A stretch of 33,212 nucleotides of DNA, taken from assembly GCF_000376105.1 (NCBI RefSeq), contig NZ_AQWM01000036.1, positions 1 to 33,212 of the forward strand, written 5' to 3'. The notes beneath the pieces were generated by a model. It was not told where the DNA came from, made no database searches, and saw only the letters and a list, made by a program, of their open reading frames with translations. Positions 31,601 through 33,212 of this stretch are shown here, one piece after another; position 1 is the first letter of the stretch, and each line of letters opens with the position of its first letter. Made by a program: the position numbers and the translations under genes. The stretch is from Asticcacaulis benevestitus DSM 16100 = ATCC BAA-896 (GTDB taxonomy: Bacteria > Pseudomonadota > Alphaproteobacteria > Caulobacterales > Caulobacteraceae).

Positions 31601-33212
31601 GCACCACGACCAATGTGATGTCGGTGTCGATCGCCAATGCGGGCACCATTTCCGGCACCGGCACCGCCGGTTTTGGCGTCAAGACCCTGGACGGCCTCGG
31701 CACCATCGCCAACACCGGCACCATCCTCGGCGGTTCCGCGGGCACCGGCGTGGCGCTCGACGCGGGCGGCTTTGTCCGCAATCAGGTGCTGGCGTCTTTG
31801 ATTTCCGGCGGCAACGACGGCATTTATGCCCGCGGGGCGGCCGCCACGATCACCAATTACGGCACCATCATCGGCACCACTGGCGATGGCGTCGAATTGC
31901 AAGCTGGCGGCTCGGTCGCCAATCTGGGCTCGGCCTCCCGCATTACCGGCGACCGCAGCGGTGTTTACGGGCAGAATGTCGGTGCCACCGTCACCAATGA
32001 CGGCATCATCACCGGCATCAGCGGCGATGGCATTCTGCTGCTGTTCGGCGGCGCGGTGACCAATAGTTTGACCGGCACCATTTCCGGCGATTGCAACGGC
32101 ATCCGCGGGTTCAATGGCGCGGTGGCGGTGACCAATTCCGGCAGCATTCGCGGCGGCTGCGGCGCGTCCAACGGCATCTATCTGCTCGCCGGGGGCTCGG
32201 TCACCAACAGCGGCTCGCTTGCGTCCATTTCCGGCGGGACCAACGGCGTCACCTTCTATGGTGTCGCCGGTTCGGTGACGAACTCCGGCACCATTATCGG
32301 CGCCACCGACGACGGCGTCTTTCTGCTCGCCGGGGGCTCGGTCACCAACAGCGGCGCGCTTGCGTCCATTTCCGGCGGGACCAACGGTGTCTTCATCTCC
32401 GGGGGCGCGGGGACGGTGACGAACTCCGGCACCATCATCGGCACCACCGGCAGTGGTGTCTATGTGTCAGCCGTGGGAGAGGTCACCAACACCGGCTCGG
32501 GTGCACTCATTTCCGGCGCGACCGTTGGCGTCGCCTTCTATGGTAACGCCGGAACGGTGACGAACTCCGGAACGATCATCGGCACCACCGGTATCGGCGT
32601 GGCCTTCGATAGCCGTGCGTTCAACAACACCCTGACCAATGCCGGCACCATCACCGGCAATGGCGGCACCGCTGTGCAGTTCGGCGCCGGCGATGACCTG
32701 TTGGTGCTGCGGCCCACCTCGCAGATCACCGGCGCCATTGTTGCCGGCGCCGGAACCAATACGCTGGAGTTCGCCACCGATACGCTGGGCAATGCCGGCA
32801 CCATCGGGCGCACCTTTACCGATTTTGCCATCGTGAATGTGGATTCCGGCGCGCAGTGGACATTCACCAGCGCCAACACCATCAGCGCCGGCGGCGTGCT
32901 GACCAATGCCGGAACCCTGATCAATCAGGGCTCCATCGATGCGGCCGTAACCCTGAGCGGGGCAGGCGTGCTGACCAACGCCGCTGGTGCGCAGATCAGC
33001 ACCACCACCACCGGTGTGCTGATGGCCCTGGGCAGCACAGGCTCACTGGTAAATGCCGGCACGATCAGCGCCAGCGGCGCTTCGGGCACGGCGGTCGCTC
33101 TGAGTTCTGCGAGCAGCGTCAGCAATACGGGCAGTACTGCGCTGATATCGGGTGGGCTGACAGGCCTGTCGCTATCGGGTGGCGGCACGATCGTCAACAG
33201 CGGCAGCATCGC
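28651..33212 (+). CDS. Giant repeat-rich secreted surface protein (autotransporter/adhesin type), partial
   Basis: An uninterrupted frame of 1520 codons runs off the window end. It starts MHLIVHQRRVTVSQSLSKSL and has a long, extended signal peptide cleaved about QAQA-QT (residue 50), as in large type V autotransporters. The mature part is made of short repeats of the type GTVTNSGTI-x-G-T-x-x-GV and LISGG-x-x-GV, rich in Gly, Thr, Ser, Asn and Ala, almost without Lys and Cys: a right-handed beta-helix composition. A distinct module (GAGDDLL.L....F.G.V..G.GTNTLEF, then a WTFT.AN.. segment) occurs at residues about 430, 726 and 1345. A near-identical 47-residue repeat lies around 1178-1310. Ribosome binding before the ATG is poor, but the only earlier in-frame codons are blocked by a TAA at 28633. 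A C-terminal beta-barrel would be expected downstream. Probable adhesion or biofilm role, not proven. Confidence 0.88.
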   Translation, partial: MHLIVHQRRVTVSQSLSKSLLNSCAAMALALAPAVVTVGVTLAPTSQAQAQTKTLPGTSSGITLSNYPGYTSFLITPSTTDSAISGSAVAGSGANIWTLTNQGTVTGNSVPGISFDGGGLVTNSGTSSLISGSNGVNILGAPGTVVNEGVITASNRGIYFDSGGTVTNSGTSASITAGGYGIYIRNAAGTVTNSGTIRSTGNQAVYIYAGGGSVINAESGVISGAPGGVNIGGSFSGDATLTNSGRIVTTAGWGGSISRGTITNNAPGSVSGSGTISGYGGVQLGGGTVVNSGAIIATGTSTGNDSSGVFGFSPGPVAVVNNASGTIVSTAYGINLAAGGTLTNAGTVSATGTAGVAVKVSGAATISNTGTILGGSSGTGVNLTAGGNVTNTGASALISAGLGVQISGSGTLINSGTIVGNSGTAMRFVGNADNFVQLLAGAVFTGVVDAGAGADTLEFGGTAAANFNGLGGSDFINFEGARVLSGANWTFTGINSVASSVSMTNMGNLTVASAGTLTNSGSFTNAGTLTATGTLINANSMTNFGSIAGAVTLTGTGVLTNSATGTITGPATGVGVFGFAGASGPVHNEGTITGYEAVWMDGGGIVNNVGTGSQLIGSYIGVVGFSGAVTVTNAGTIRATTLSTAASHAYGIYARAGGTITNSGSASLISSVDMGIGSGSFGANVVNNQGQIIGTNYGVWLTNGTFNNTITNSGTISGGTKAVALGAGDDLLTLQAGATFIGVVDGGGGTNTMAFDGTGGSFTGLGGASFTNFGLVQVNSGGSWAFTGANTIASGVSLTNSGTLANSGTLNNAGLLVTTSGALNNSGLLTNSGSISGAVTLTGAGTLINSGTITGTATNGVRSNGGGNIIGNDATGRITGVGYGVMMFGGTLTNSGTIRATGTSGVGTYSFNTDTVTNVGTSARIEGAMTGVQLRNAGSLLRNEGTILGTAGYGADQTTNGTIVNFGSAALISGGLGGVLISNGTTTNVMSVSIANAGTISGTGTAGFGVKTLDGLGTIANTGTILGGSAGTGVALDAGGFVRNQVLASLISGGNDGIYARGAAATITNYGTIIGTTGDGVELQAGGSVANLGSASRITGDRSGVYGQNVGATVTNDGIITGISGDGILLLFGGAVTNSLTGTISGDCNGIRGFNGAVAVTNSGSIRGGCGASNGIYLLAGGSVTNSGSLASISGGTNGVTFYGVAGSVTNSGTIIGATDDGVFLLAGGSVTNSGALASISGGTNGVFISGGAGTVTNSGTIIGTTGSGVYVSAVGEVTNTGSGALISGATVGVAFYGNAGTVTNSGTIIGTTGIGVAFDSRAFNNTLTNAGTITGNGGTAVQFGAGDDLLVLRPTSQITGAIVAGAGTNTLEFATDTLGNAGTIGRTFTDFAIVNVDSGAQWTFTSANTISAGGVLTNAGTLINQGSIDAAVTLSGAGVLTNAAGAQISTTTTGVLMALGSTGSLVNAGTISASGASGTAVALSSASSVSNTGSTALISGGLTGLSLSGGGTIVNSGSI
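32181..32600 (+). repeat. Tandem 141-bp (47-residue) repeats in the giant protein gene
   Basis: The 70-bp blocks 32181-32250 and 32322-32391 differ at only two bases. The segment CGGTGACGAACTCCGG recurs at 32273, 32414 and 32555, exactly 141 bp apart each time. DNA-level identity, not only protein similarity, shows recent tandem duplication. Confidence 0.85.

Noticed and set aside
29643-31902. Long antisense open frames (up to 256 codons) opposite the surface-protein gene
   Set aside because: They arise from the repetitive GC-rich codon pattern of the plus-strand gene, are Pro/Val/Ala-rich, and lack ribosome sites and family features.
1-33212. tRNA, rRNA and CRISPR arrays
   Set aside because: No T-loop GGTTCGA-type signatures, no rRNA-like stretches, and no regularly spaced identical repeats with unique spacers outside the protein repeats.

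Overview
The window looks like chromosome of a GC-rich alphaproteobacterium, most likely a member of the Caulobacterales (Asticcacaulis/Caulobacter type). This is inferred from the GC-rich coding style, a very large TonB-dependent receptor of the Xanthomonas/Caulobacter family with an N-terminal STN domain, a RegA/ActR-like Fis helix-turn-helix, and CtrA-like TTAA motifs. No species can be fixed from sequence alone.

Layout. 1-240 is the left end of an IS3-family insertion sequence, cut by the window edge. 241-5075 is an accessory stretch: a PAS-PAS-XRE regulator, a DUF2892 membrane protein with a decayed-looking ORF in front of it, and a divergent LysR regulator/MFS efflux pair with a palindromic operator candidate between them. 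5100-5242 holds a small coding remnant and a terminator.

5341-11661 is the most interesting unit. A near-perfect Pho box (CTGACAT-GTAA-CTGTCAT) lies just upstream of an ECF sigma factor, followed by a FecR-type anti-sigma factor, a 1051-residue STN-containing TonB-dependent receptor and an exported purple-acid-phosphatase-like enzyme. Read together, this is a phosphate-starvation-controlled, substrate-sensing outer-membrane uptake system paired with a phosphatase, i.e. the FecI/FecR/FecA design used for organic phosphate rather than iron. A truncated phospholipase-C-like gene (12042-12491) lies nearby.

13727-18121 is an iron-type operon: Fur-box-like palindrome, TonB-dependent siderophore receptor, small polytopic membrane protein and PepSY-domain membrane protein, joined by 4-bp start/stop overlaps. 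A short Fis-type HTH protein follows. 18587-18807 contains four separate inverted repeats upstream of a two-gene unit (18855-21312): a membrane protein of unknown function and a GH19-M15A double-domain peptidoglycan hydrolase without a signal peptide.

21401-25539 carries a VirK/DUF535 protein and a stress cluster (pirin, WrbA, OsmC-like) divergent from its probable LysR regulator. 26003-28031 encodes HldE and GmhB for ADP-heptose synthesis (LPS core). From 28651 to the window end runs an open reading frame of more than 1520 residues for a secreted, repeat-built surface protein with a long signal peptide, three large super-modules and a stretch of recent 47-residue tandem repeats. Several small genes below 60 codons are also proposed. 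I saw no tRNA, rRNA or CRISPR array.
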